Below, piece by piece: positions 35,740 to 43,943 of a stretch of DNA of 64,000 nucleotides. Source of the stretch: Agromyces sp. NDB4Y10 (GTDB lineage Bacteria; Actinomycetota; Actinomycetes; Actinomycetales; Microbacteriaceae); NCBI RefSeq assembly GCF_001620055.1, contig NZ_LQGY01000004.1:1-64000 (forward strand). Reading direction: 5' to 3'. The first letter of the stretch is position 1, and each line of letters starts with the position of its first letter. The translations under genes were made by a program, and so were the position numbers. The notes beneath the pieces were generated by a model. That model did no database searches, was not told where the DNA came from, and saw only the letters and a list, made by a program, of their open reading frames with translations.

Positions 35740-37349
35740 GCGAGGGATGCGCCCGGACCGGCGGCCCCCACGGCATCGGACGACTCCGGCTCCGGGATCG
35801 GGCCGGCCGACCGGTCGCCGCGCACGCGCTTGACGACGTTCTCGGCACTGATGAGGCACATCGGCAACCCGATGCCGGGGACCGAGGAGCCGCCAGCGTA
35901 GTAGAGCCCGTCGACCCGCCGGGACTGGTTCGTGCCGCGCAGGAACGCGCTCTGCCGGAGGGTGTGCGCGGGTCCGAGCGCACCGCCCTGCCACGAGTTC
36001 AGGTCGTCGGCGAAGTCGGCCGGACCGATGGTGCGGCGGACGACGATGCGCTCCGCGAGGTCGTGGACGCCGGTCGCCTCGGCGATCCGCGCGATGGCGC
36101 GGTCGGCGGTCTCCTCGACCAGCCGGTCGCCGGCGCCGTCGAGTCCGCCGTTGCCGATCGCGACGTCGGCGGGCACCGGGATGAGGATGAACAGGTTGGT
36201 GTCGCCCTCGGGTGCCACCGTGGGATCGGTCGCGCTCGGCATGCACACGTAGAACGACGCGGGATCGGGCACGTGCGGGTCGGAGCCGAAGATCGCCCCG
36301 AAGTTGTGCTTCCAGTCCTCGGTGAAGAAGAGCGTGTGGTGCTCCAGGCCGGGCACGTGTCCGCGGATGCCGAGCAGGGCGAGCACCGCTCCCGGACCCG
36401 AGGTCCGTCGGCGCCACCAGGTCTCGGGGTAGGTCTGCGCCTGCCGCGGGAGCAGTTCGGTCTCGGTGTGGTGCAGGTCCGCCGCCGAGACCACCCGATG
36501 GGCCGGGGCGACGACGCTGCGGCCCGACGCGTCGCGGAAACGGGCGCCCGCGACCGCCGGCTTGGCGTCGCCGGACAGCTCGATGGACTCCACCCGCGCG
36601 CCGGTCACGATGTCGACTCCGGCCGCGGTCGCGACCGCCGCGATCCGGTCGATGAGCTCGGCGAAGCCGCCCTGCGGGTAGAAGACGCCCTGCTGCAGGT
36701 CCATGTGGCTCATGAGGTGGTACATCGCCGGCGTGGCATCCGGGGAGGAGCCGAGGAACACGGCCGGATAGCCGAGCACCTGCTGCAGGCGCCGATCGCG
36801 CACGGCCTGCGCGGCGAACCGGTCGAGCGGCGTCGCGAGCAGCCTCGCCAGACGGCCCGACTGGCGCAGGACCTCGCCCGTGAGCAGCTCGCGGGCATCG
36901 TCGAAGTTCGTGTAGAGGAATCGGCGGCGGGCGATGTCGTACGCCGACTCGGCCGAGTCGAGGTAGCGCTCGAGCGCACGGCCGGCGCCCGGCTCGATCG
37001 ACTCGAACAGGGCGACGTTCTCTTCCCGCGTCGGGCGGATGTCGACTGGATCGGCGAAGCCCTCCGCGTACACGCGGTAGCCCGGATCGAGGCGGACCAG
37101 GTCGAGCTCCTGCTCGGCACTCGTGCCGAAGAGGCGGAAGAAGTGGTCGAACACCTCCGGCATGAGGTACCACGAGGGGCCGGTGTCGAACCGGAACCCG
37201 TGCCGCTCCCAGCGGCCGGCCCGCCCGCCGATCTCGTCGCGCGCCTCCAGCAGGGTCACGCGGTGCCCGTCCCGGGCCAGCAGCGCGGATGTGGCGAGCC
37301 CGGCGATGCCTCCGCCGATCACCACGATGCGCTCGGATGCGCCGATCAT
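35736..37349 (-). CDS. crtI: Phytoene desaturase
   Basis: The 537-residue flavoprotein converts phytoene to lycopene by four desaturations. It begins with the FAD Rossmann motif IVVIGGGIAGLATSALLARD (about 8-27), with GPSWYLMPEVFDHFF near 59 and the C-terminal bacterial desaturase signature SSVPGIGLPMCLISAENV near 495. Length and motifs are normal. It overlaps crtB and crtYe by 4 bases each. Confidence 0.95.
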   Translation of the reverse strand: MIGASERIVVIGGGIAGLATSALLARDGHRVTLLEARDEIGGRAGRWERHGFRFDTGPSWYLMPEVFDHFFRLFGTSAEQELDLVRLDPGYRVYAEGFADPVDIRPTREENVALFESIEPGAGRALERYLDSAESAYDIARRRFLYTNFDDARELLTGEVLRQSGRLARLLATPLDRFAAQAVRDRRLQQVLGYPAVFLGSSPDATPAMYHLMSHMDLQQGVFYPQGGFAELIDRIAAVATAAGVDIVTGARVESIELSGDAKPAVAGARFRDASGRSVVAPAHRVVSAADLHHTETELLPRQAQTYPETWWRRRTSGPGAVLALLGIRGHVPGLEHHTLFFTEDWKHNFGAIFGSDPHVPDPASFYVCMPSATDPTVAPEGDTNLFILIPVPADVAIGNGGLDGAGDRLVEETADRAIARIAEATGVHDLAERIVVRRTIGPADFADDLNSWQGGALGPAHTLRQSAFLRGTNQSRRVDGLYYAGGSSVPGIGLPMCLISAENVVKRVRGDRSAGPIPEPESSDAVGAAGPGASLA

Positions 37350-38233
37350 CGTCGATTCCCTCCCGTGCCCAGTGCGGAGCGGACCGCGATGGCGAGCTTC
37401 TCGCCGTCGGGCACGCGGATCCGCGTCGCCATGATCTCGGATGCCGGCGTCGTCCGGCAGCGTGCGGTGAGGCTCGCGAAGAGCCCGTGCGCGGTCGCGA
37501 CCGCCGATCGCGCCCGGCGCGGCAGCTCGGGCAGCGCGCTCCTCGCGATCTCCAGGTCGCGGTCGATGTCGTCGAGGATCGCGGTCTTGTCCTCTTCGGT
37601 GAAGGCCTCGGGATCGACGCCGGGGAAGTAGTTCCGGCCGAGGGTCCGCCAGTCGACCGCGAGGTCCCGGAGGAAGTTGATCTTCTGGAACGCCGCACCG
37701 AGATGGATCGCGCCGCGCTCGAGCCGCGCACGGCGGGCCTCGTCCGCGGGCTCGTCGACGAGGAACGCGGCCAGGCACATGAGGCCGACCACCTCGGCGG
37801 AGCCGTGGATGTACGGACCGATCTCCTCGCTCGTGAACGGCGCCGGATCGAGGTCGCGGCGCATCGACGCGAAGAACGGCCGCGTGAGCTCGACGCCGAA
37901 CCCGGTCTCCCTCGCCACCTTGGCGAACGCGTGGACCACGAGGTTCGCCGAGTAGCCGAGTCGCATGGCGCGCTCGGTGTCGGCCTCGAGCCCGTCGAGG
38001 ACCTCGTGGAGCTCGTCCGGGCTGAGCCCGGCCTCGGCCGCCGCGCCGTCGACGATCTCATCGGCGACCCGCACGAGGGCGTACACCGAGCGGATGCGGC
38101 GACGCGTCTCGGCGTCGAGGAGCTTGGCCGCGGCACCGAACGAGGTCGAGTAGCGGGCGATCACGGTCGCCGAACCGGCCTCCGCGGCATCCGTGTACCG
38201 GTCGAGCAGCCCCAGCATCGAGCGACGGCTCAT
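37346..38233 (-). CDS. crtB: Phytoene synthase
   Basis: The 295-residue enzyme joins two GGPP molecules to phytoene. Asp-rich motifs are RVADEIVDG (about 51-59) and NFLRDLAVDW near 175, with SFGAAAKLLD near 30. Length is normal. Start ATG 38233 overlaps the crtE stop. Confidence 0.94.
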   Translation of the reverse strand: MSRRSMLGLLDRYTDAAEAGSATVIARYSTSFGAAAKLLDAETRRRIRSVYALVRVADEIVDGAAAEAGLSPDELHEVLDGLEADTERAMRLGYSANLVVHAFAKVARETGFGVELTRPFFASMRRDLDPAPFTSEEIGPYIHGSAEVVGLMCLAAFLVDEPADEARRARLERGAIHLGAAFQKINFLRDLAVDWRTLGRNYFPGVDPEAFTEEDKTAILDDIDRDLEIARSALPELPRRARSAVATAHGLFASLTARCRTTPASEIMATRIRVPDGEKLAIAVRSALGTGGNRR

Positions 38234-39276
38234 CGCACCCGCTCCATGGCGCGCTGGGCGAATTCGTGCAGCTCGACGCGCAGTTCGGCGGGCAGCTCGG
38301 CCGAGTCCAGCTCGTACCGGGCGAGCGTCACGTGCTCCTCGGCCAGGGCCGTCGCGGCCTCGCGAGCGCCGCACTCGAGCAGCTCGGCGCGCAGCTCCGC
38401 TGCGGCATCCTCGTCCAGCGCGGGGTCGCCCAGCCGCTCGGCGATCCGAGGCCAGGCGGCCGTGGTCGCCGCGTGCGCGATGAGCGCCGTCCGCTTGCCC
38501 TCGCGGAGATCGGCCGAGGCGGACTTGCCCGTGATCGCCGGGTCGCCGAACACGCCCAGCACGTCGTCGGTGATCTGGAAGGCCACGCCGACGAGCCGGC
38601 CGAAGCGGCAGAGGGCCGAGACGATGTCGGGGCCCGCGCCGGCCAGCACCGCGCCGGCCGCGAGCGGCGCCTCGAACGAGTAGACCGCGGTCTTCTGCTC
38701 GAGCGTCGAGAGCACGGCCTCGAGTGCCGGCGTGGTCCCGCGCAGCGAACCGGTGACGTCGGCCAGCTCACCGGCGGCCGAGATGAACACGGCGCGATCC
38801 AGGATGTCGAGGAGCGCCTCGCGGCGTTCGGCCGGGATCGGCAGCATCGCGATCTCGCGATGCGCACGGCTGAGCGCGAGGTCGCCCGCGAGGACCGCGG
38901 CGGTCTCGGCCCACACCGCGCTCGCGCGCTCGTCGGCACCGTGCTCGAGCGCGCGCGCCGCGAAGCGTCCCGCGACGTTGGGCGCGCCGCGCCGCACGGT
39001 GTCGCGATCGATGAGGTCGTCGTGGATGAGGAACGCGGTGTGCAGCAGCTCGAAGGCGAGGGCCACGCGGGTCGCCATCGCCCGGTCCGCTCCACCGAAT
39101 CCGCGGTAGGCCGACCACACCAGGCGCGGGCGCACCCGCTTGCCGCCCGAGCTCTGCTGCTCGATCGACTCCCACAGCGCCGCGTAGTGGGCGCCGTACG
39201 CGCCGGCTCGGATCCGCGCCTCCGTGAAGAAGGTGCGGAGTTCCTCGTCGATCGCGGAGTCGAGCAGTTCAGGCAC
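38230..39276 (-). CDS. crtE: Geranylgeranyl diphosphate synthase
   Basis: The 348-residue prenyltransferase supplies C20 for carotenoids. First Asp-rich motif HDDLIDRDTVRRG lies near residue 84, second ITDDVLGVFGD near 237. GKRVRPRLVW near 45 is typical. GTG 39276 overlaps idi by 8 bases. A second, different polyprenyl synthase is encoded at 58268-59380. Confidence 0.92.
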   Translation of the reverse strand: MPELLDSAIDEELRTFFTEARIRAGAYGAHYAALWESIEQQSSGGKRVRPRLVWSAYRGFGGADRAMATRVALAFELLHTAFLIHDDLIDRDTVRRGAPNVAGRFAARALEHGADERASAVWAETAAVLAGDLALSRAHREIAMLPIPAERREALLDILDRAVFISAAGELADVTGSLRGTTPALEAVLSTLEQKTAVYSFEAPLAAGAVLAGAGPDIVSALCRFGRLVGVAFQITDDVLGVFGDPAITGKSASADLREGKRTALIAHAATTAAWPRIAERLGDPALDEDAAAELRAELLECGAREAATALAEEHVTLARYELDSAELPAELRVELHEFAQRAMERVR

Positions 39277-39811
39277 GGAACAGCTCCAGCTCCCGTGCCT
39301 GGAGGACCAGCCACGGGCTGAACGCCCACGGCGCCGCCTGGACCGCGGTGGCGAGCGAACGCGGGTCCACCCAGCGGTACTCCGCGACCTCGCGCGGGTT
39401 CGGGTCGGGCTCGCCGTCGGTCGTGGCCACGTACACGGGGCACACCTCGTTCTCGACGATCCCGCTGGCATCCGTCGCCCGATACCGGAACAGCGGCAGC
39501 GCCAGCTCCACCGACCCGATCTCGAGCCCGAGCTCGAAGTCGGCGCGGCGGTGGACCGCGTGGAGCAGCGGCTCGGCCGGCTTCGGGTGGCCGCAGAACG
39601 AGTTCGTCCACACGCCCGGCCAGGTCTGCTTGCCGATCGCCCGACGCGTGATGAGCACCTCGCCGATGGGGTTGACCACATGGCAGGAGAACGCGAGGTG
39701 GAGCGCGGTGTCCGGGCCGTGCACGGCGCTCTTCGGCGCCCGACCGATCGGCGTGCCCGACTCGTCGAGGAGCACCACCTCGTCTTCGACGGTTCTGGTC
39801 GTTTGCGGCAT
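39269..39811 (-). CDS. idi: Isopentenyl-diphosphate isomerase, type I
   Basis: The 180-residue Nudix-fold enzyme interconverts IPP and DMAPP. SCHVVNPIGEVLITRRAIGK and NSFCGHPKPAE (Cys and His metal site) are visible near 42 and 70, with the acidic box in NEVCPVYVA region. GAGGAGG precedes ATG 39811. It is first in the carotenoid operon. TAGCTT lies about 60 bases upstream and may be its -10 box. Confidence 0.94.
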   Translation of the reverse strand: MPQTTRTVEDEVVLLDESGTPIGRAPKSAVHGPDTALHLAFSCHVVNPIGEVLITRRAIGKQTWPGVWTNSFCGHPKPAEPLLHAVHRRADFELGLEIGSVELALPLFRYRATDASGIVENEVCPVYVATTDGEPDPNPREVAEYRWVDPRSLATAVQAAPWAFSPWLVLQARELELFRA

Positions 39812-39958
39812 CGTGCCTCCTCCTCGCTGCGGGCGATGTGCGCTGACCCGTGCGGATCGTGGGATCGAAGCTAGCAGCGAGACGGATGGGGGTGGAACAA
39901 CCGAAAGTTGGACCGGCGCGCCCGCCGCAGGTCCGTCCTCGTGGGGCATGCTGGAGGG

Positions 39959-40426
39959 ATGACGGGCGAGAGCGGCGACGGATGGGTGCACGGGCCCGAC
40001 GGCTCCCGCTACTGGGGGCGCTTCGGCGCCGCGGGACTCCTGCTCGTCGACCCGCACGGCGCGGTCCTGCTGCAGCACCGCGCGGAATGGAGCCACTTCG
40101 GCGGCACGTGGGGGATCCCGGGCGGTGCGCGGCACCTCGGCGAGTCGGCGTTCGACGCGGCGGTGCGCGAGACGACCGAGGAGGCGGGGCTGCCCCCGGA
40201 GCTCGTCGTCCACCGGTTCGAGAGCGTGCTCGACCTCGGATTCTGGTCGTACACCACCGTGGTCGCCGACGCCGTCGAGCGATTCGAACCGCGGATGACG
40301 GATCCCGAGAGCATCGCGCTGAGCTGGACCCCGATCGACGACGTCGACGCCCTGCCGCTGCATCCGCGATTCGCCGAGGCGTGGCCGGCGTTGCGGGCAC
40401 GCGTCCGACCGGGCGTCGATCGATAG
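39959..40426 (+). CDS. Nudix hydrolase
   Basis: The 155-residue product has the Nudix box GGARHLGESAFDAAVRETTEEAGL (about 53-76) and an N-terminal YWGRFGAAGLLLVD typical of a subgroup with a short Trp-rich head. The substrate is unknown. CATGCT ends six bases before ATG 39959, with GGAGGG between. It is divergent from idi and lies nine bases before the phosphatidyltransferase gene. Confidence 0.85.
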   Translation: MTGESGDGWVHGPDGSRYWGRFGAAGLLLVDPHGAVLLQHRAEWSHFGGTWGIPGGARHLGESAFDAAVRETTEEAGLPPELVVHRFESVLDLGFWSYTTVVADAVERFEPRMTDPESIALSWTPIDDVDALPLHPRFAEAWPALRARVRPGVDR

Positions 40427-40429
40427 GAT
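40424..40429 (+). promoter_or_regulatory. -10 element (TAGGAT), leaderless promoter
   Basis: TAGGAT ends six bases before GTG 40436; it overlaps the stop codon of the preceding Nudix gene (TAG 40424-40426). Confidence 0.6.
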
Positions 40430-40435
40430 CGACAC

Positions 40436-41050
40436 GTGGCGGGGCAGAGCGTGGGGGCGCAGGTCTGGACGATACCGAACGTCCTCTCGATGCTGCGGCT
40501 GCTCCTGGTCCCCGTCTTCCTCGTCCTCGTGGTCCGTGGCGCCTACGTGGCCGCGCTCGTCGTCCTCGTCGTGGCGAGCCTCTCCGATCTCCTGGACGGC
40601 TACCTCGCGCGACGGTTCGACCAGGTGACGCGCCTCGGTCAGCTGCTCGATCCCGCGGCCGACCGGCTGTACATCTTCGCCGCACTCGTGGGGCTCGCCG
40701 CCAACGGCCTCGTGCCGTGGTGGATCGTCGTGGTCATCGTCGCGCGCGACGTGATGCTCCTGGTGCTGGGCGTCGTCCTCGCCAATCACGGCTTCGGTCC
40801 GCTGCCCGTGCACCAGCTCGGGAAGGCCGCGACCTTCGCGCTTTTCTTCGGCGTCCCGGTCATCATGCTGGGGCTCGCGTTCCCCGCCGCCCAGCCGGTG
40901 AGCGAACCCCTCGGCTGGTCGGTGACGCTCTGGGGCGCGTTCCTCTACTGGTGGGCGGGGATCATCTACGCGATCGAGACCGTGCGCGTGGTGCGGATCC
41001 CGCGTGCATCCGGGCCCGCCGCATCCGATACGCTGGAGCAGGGAGGTTAG
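40436..41050 (+). CDS. CDP-alcohol phosphatidyltransferase (PgsA-like)
   Basis: The 204-residue membrane enzyme has the CDP-alcohol motif DG(X)2AR(X)8G(X)3D(X)3D: SDLLDGYLARRFDQVTRLGQ then LLDPAADR (about 48-76). Four or five transmembrane helices follow. The likely product is phosphatidylglycerophosphate or a related lipid; M. tuberculosis PgsA2 has the same neighbours (FHA and MerR genes). Leaderless promoter. Confidence 0.87.
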   Translation: MAGQSVGAQVWTIPNVLSMLRLLLVPVFLVLVVRGAYVAALVVLVVASLSDLLDGYLARRFDQVTRLGQLLDPAADRLYIFAALVGLAANGLVPWWIVVVIVARDVMLLVLGVVLANHGFGPLPVHQLGKAATFALFFGVPVIMLGLAFPAAQPVSEPLGWSVTLWGAFLYWWAGIIYAIETVRVVRIPRASGPAASDTLEQGG

Positions 41051-41052
41051 CG

Positions 41053-41568
41053 GTGGCGGATTCCGACATGACTCAGGCCGGTGCGAACGGTGAGGAGCGG
41101 GAGCCCTCGACCGCGACCTCGGCGCACGAGTTCAACGGCGCGAACGACACGACGATGGGGTTCAGCCGTGAGGCCGCCGCGCAGTTGAGCGCGCTCGACG
41201 CCGACATCAGCGCGGCCGAGCAGGAGGCGATCAACGCCCTGCCGTCCGGCTCCGCGCTGCTGATCGTCCGTCGCGGACCGAACGCGGGCGCGCGATTCCT
41301 GCTCGACACCGACGTCACGACGGTCGGCCGGCACCCCGACGCCGACATCTTCCTCGACGACGTGACCGTCTCGCGCAAGCACGCGGAATTCGTCCGGCAC
41401 CGCACCGCGTTCGAGGTCCGCGACCTGAACTCGTTGAACGGCACCTACTTCGACGGCGTCCGCATCGAGACCGCGCTGCTCAGTGACGGCGCCGAGGTCC
41501 AGATCGGCAAGTACCGGCTCACCTTCTACGCGTCGCGTCGCGACCTCTCGCCGGCGGGCACCGGGTGA
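41053..41568 (+). CDS. garA: FHA-domain signalling protein (GarA/OdhI-like)
   Basis: The 171-residue protein has a C-terminal FHA domain (about 75-160): TVGRHPDADIFLDDVTVSRKH with Arg, Ser and His that bind phosphothreonine, then NSLNGTYFDG. In GarA and OdhI the N-terminal TT dipeptide is phosphorylated by PknB/PknG, closing the FHA domain and switching off its inhibition of 2-oxoglutarate dehydrogenase. Here the tail reads NDTTMGF (Thr33-Thr34) rather than the usual ETTSVF. AGGGAGG precedes GTG 41053; ATG 41068 is an alternative start. Confidence 0.85.
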   Translation: MADSDMTQAGANGEEREPSTATSAHEFNGANDTTMGFSREAAAQLSALDADISAAEQEAINALPSGSALLIVRRGPNAGARFLLDTDVTTVGRHPDADIFLDDVTVSRKHAEFVRHRTAFEVRDLNSLNGTYFDGVRIETALLSDGAEVQIGKYRLTFYASRRDLSPAGTG

Positions 41569-42257
41569 CCGAGGGCGCCGCGACGCGGCGTCAGGTCCAC
41601 GCCCCGCCGCTGTTCGGCATCGGTCAGGTCCTCGCGAAACTCCAGCCGGAGTTTCCGGAACTGACGCCGTCCAAGCTGCGCTTCCTCGAGGAGCAGGGGC
41701 TCGTCACGCCCGCGCGCACGGCCGCGGGCTACCGCAAGTTCTCGCCCGACGACATCGAGCGACTCGGCGTCGTGCTGTCGATGCAACGCGACCACTACCT
41801 TCCGCTGAAGGTCATCCGGGCTCACCTCGAGGCGGTCGACCGGGGCGAGACGCCCGCGCTCCCCGGAGCCACCAGCGGTGCCACCGTGCGCGCGACGGCG
41901 AACCGGTTCACGCGCAGCGAACTCGTGCAGGCGGCCGGCGCGACGCCGAAGCTGCTCGACGAGGCGATCGCGTCCTCGCTCATCCGTCCCGCCGACGTCT
42001 ACGGCGAGGAGGCGCTCCAGCTGCTCCGCTCGCTCGTCGCCCTCGGCGGCGTGGGCATCGAGCCGCGGCACCTCCGCGGACTCCGAGGGGCGGCGGAACG
42101 CCAGGCCGCACTGATCGATCGGGCGATCGCGCCGGAGCGTCGCCGCGATGCGGCCGGTCGGGCTCGGAACGACGAGCGCGCGGGCGAGCTGGCCGGCCAC
42201 CTGGCGTCCGTCCACGCGAGCGTCCTGCGGCAGTCGCTCGGCCGTTCGTCGGACTGA
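41565..42257 (+). CDS. ftsR: MerR-type regulator (FtsR-like)
   Basis: The 230-residue protein starts with a winged-helix: LFGIGQVLAKLQPEFPELTP and KLRFLEEQGLVTPARTAAGY (recognition region), then RKFSPDDIERLGVVLSMQRD. The gene follows the FHA gene with a GTGA overlap, the same order as odhI-ftsR in Corynebacterium and Rv1827-Rv1828 in mycobacteria. FtsR is known as an activator of ftsZ. The effector domain (about 100-230) has no visible ligand site. Confidence 0.85.
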   Translation: MTEGAATRRQVHAPPLFGIGQVLAKLQPEFPELTPSKLRFLEEQGLVTPARTAAGYRKFSPDDIERLGVVLSMQRDHYLPLKVIRAHLEAVDRGETPALPGATSGATVRATANRFTRSELVQAAGATPKLLDEAIASSLIRPADVYGEEALQLLRSLVALGGVGIEPRHLRGLRGAAERQAALIDRAIAPERRRDAAGRARNDERAGELAGHLASVHASVLRQSLGRSSD

Positions 42258-42364
42258 CCACGACACGCCGTGACGTTCGGCCCGATGTCCTCGACTCCGA
42301 TGCCCGCCGTGGGTAGCGTGGAATCCGCGCCGCTGCGGCGCCGACGACAGTGAGGGGCGATGGG

Positions 42365-42919
42365 ATGACCGAGCTCGATCGGAGCGAACGCGCACGCTAC
42401 GACCTCGGCCTGCTCTTCACCGACGGCCTGCCGGAGCACGACGACGGCACGGGGTATCGCGGTGCGGTCGCCGCTCGGGCCGCGGGCATCAGCTACCGCC
42501 AGCTCGACTACTGGGCGAGGACCCAGCTGGTGGAGCCGACGGTCCGCGGCGCGGCGGGCTCCGGCTCCCAGCGGCTCTACGGTTTCCGCGACATCCTCGT
42601 GTTGAAGCTCGTGAAGCGCCTGCTCGACACGGGCATCTCCCTCCAGCAGATCCGCATCGCCGTGACCCAGCTGCGTGAGGCCGGCATCGACGACCTGGCG
42701 CAGACCACGCTCATGAGCGATGGCGCGAGCGTCTACCTGTGCACCTCCGACGACGAAGTCATCGACCTCGTCAATCGCGGACAGGGCGTGTTCGGCATCG
42801 CGGTCGGCAAGGTCCTGCGCGAGGTCGAGTCCACGCTCGTCGAACTCGACACCCAGTCGGCCGACCAGGTCGACGAGCTCGCCGCTCGGCGAGGCCGCGC
42901 GGCGCGCAAGATTTCGTAA
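42365..42919 (+). CDS. MerR-type regulator (Rv1830-like)
   Basis: The 184-residue protein has GYRGAVAARAAGISYRQLDY (HTH, about 28-47), QRLYGFRDILVLKLVKRLLD and STLVELDTQ at the end, typical of the second MerR gene near garA in actinobacteria. GAGGGG precedes ATG 42365. It lies 107 bases after ftsR with a TAGCGT -10 candidate between; a nearby bifunctional nuclease gene found in mycobacteria is missing here. Confidence 0.85.
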   Translation: MTELDRSERARYDLGLLFTDGLPEHDDGTGYRGAVAARAAGISYRQLDYWARTQLVEPTVRGAAGSGSQRLYGFRDILVLKLVKRLLDTGISLQQIRIAVTQLREAGIDDLAQTTLMSDGASVYLCTSDDEVIDLVNRGQGVFGIAVGKVLREVESTLVELDTQSADQVDELAARRGRAARKIS

Positions 42920-42935
42920 CCCGGCGTCATCAGCC

Positions 42936-42965
42936 GACGGATGCCGCGCCGCGGCGCCATCCGTC
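42936..42965. terminator. Bidirectional hairpin between merR and parA-like genes
   Basis: GACGGATG (42936-42943) pairs with CATCCGTC (42958-42965), with inner CCGC/GCGG. It contains one copy of the GGATGCCGC motif. It lies between convergent genes; no T-run is present. Confidence 0.6.
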
Positions 42966-43021
42966 ATCGAATGCACCGCGACGGCGGCCGTCACGGCCGG
43001 ACGCGGGTGGGGACCCGACGG

Positions 43022-43864
43022 TCAGCGCGAGGTCGAGTCGATCTCGAGCCGCTGCGGCTGGGCGGCGCCGAACTCGCCGATGCGGGCGGTGCGGAGCACG
43101 CGCTCGAGCAGCTGGTCGAAGTGGTGCGACATCTCCTCGGCGCTCTCGCCCGGCCACATGTGGAGCGGCTTCGCCGCACCCTGCGCCTGCTGGAGCGACG
43201 TGCGCTCGGGCAGCTGCGGCGAGAGCACGAGCGGACCGAACATGTCGCGGAGTTCCTTGATGCGGAACTGGTGCTCGAGCGACTGCACGCGGGCGCGGTT
43301 GACGATGATGCCGAGCGGCTGCAGTCGGGGGGAGAGGCCGCGGCGGATCTCCTCGATCGCGCGCAGGGCCCGATCGGCCGCGGCGACGGAGAACAGCCCG
43401 GGCTCGGTGACGACGGCGACGCGGTCACTGGCCGCCCACGCGGTGCGCGTCAGGGCGTTCAGCGACGGAGCGCAGTCGATGAGGACGAGCTCGTAGTCGG
43501 CCTCGACGTTCGCGAGCGCCTCCTCGAGCTTCCAGATGTCGCGGATCGACGGGTGCGGCCCGTCGTAGTTGATGGCCGACGGGCTGCCGATCATGACGTC
43601 GATCGTCGACTGCGGGTTGGACCGGGCCCAGCCGCTCGGCGCGATCGCCGAACGGACGATCTTCTCCTTGGGGGAGGCGAGCACGTCGGCGACGTTCAGG
43701 TGGCCGGCGACCTGGATGTCCATGCCGGTCGAGACGTCGGACTGCGGGTCGAGGTCGACGACCAGCGTGCGCACCCCGCGAGCGAAGGCCGCGGAGGCCA
43801 GCCCGAGCGTGACGGTCGTCTTTCCGACGCCGCCCTTCAGGGAACTGACCGAGAGAACGTGCAC
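43022..43864 (-). CDS. Orphan ParA-family ATPase
   Basis: The 280-residue protein has a deviant Walker [20 protein letters not shown] (about 7-25), LVVDLDPQSDVSTGMDI near 34 and LVLIDCAPSLNALTRTAW near 124. No parB gene or parS site is visible. GTG 43864 has TAACGT about eight bases upstream. It is divergent from pyruvate carboxylase with only 79 bases between starts. It may position a protein or complex other than the origin. Confidence 0.88.
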   Translation of the reverse strand: MHVLSVSSLKGGVGKTTVTLGLASAAFARGVRTLVVDLDPQSDVSTGMDIQVAGHLNVADVLASPKEKIVRSAIAPSGWARSNPQSTIDVMIGSPSAINYDGPHPSIRDIWKLEEALANVEADYELVLIDCAPSLNALTRTAWAASDRVAVVTEPGLFSVAAADRALRAIEEIRRGLSPRLQPLGIIVNRARVQSLEHQFRIKELRDMFGPLVLSPQLPERTSLQQAQGAAKPLHMWPGESAEEMSHHFDQLLERVLRTARIGEFGAAQPQRLEIDSTSR

Positions 43865-43943
43865 GAGCGAATACGTTACCGTTACTCGCACGGCGATACC
43901 TAAATGTTCGCTGTGCGGAGAACCCCCACCCGGAAAGGCCTGC

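Noticed and set aside
43022-43864. A plasmid partition system
   Set aside because: No parB, parS or replication gene is near, and the surrounding genes are chromosomal housekeeping.
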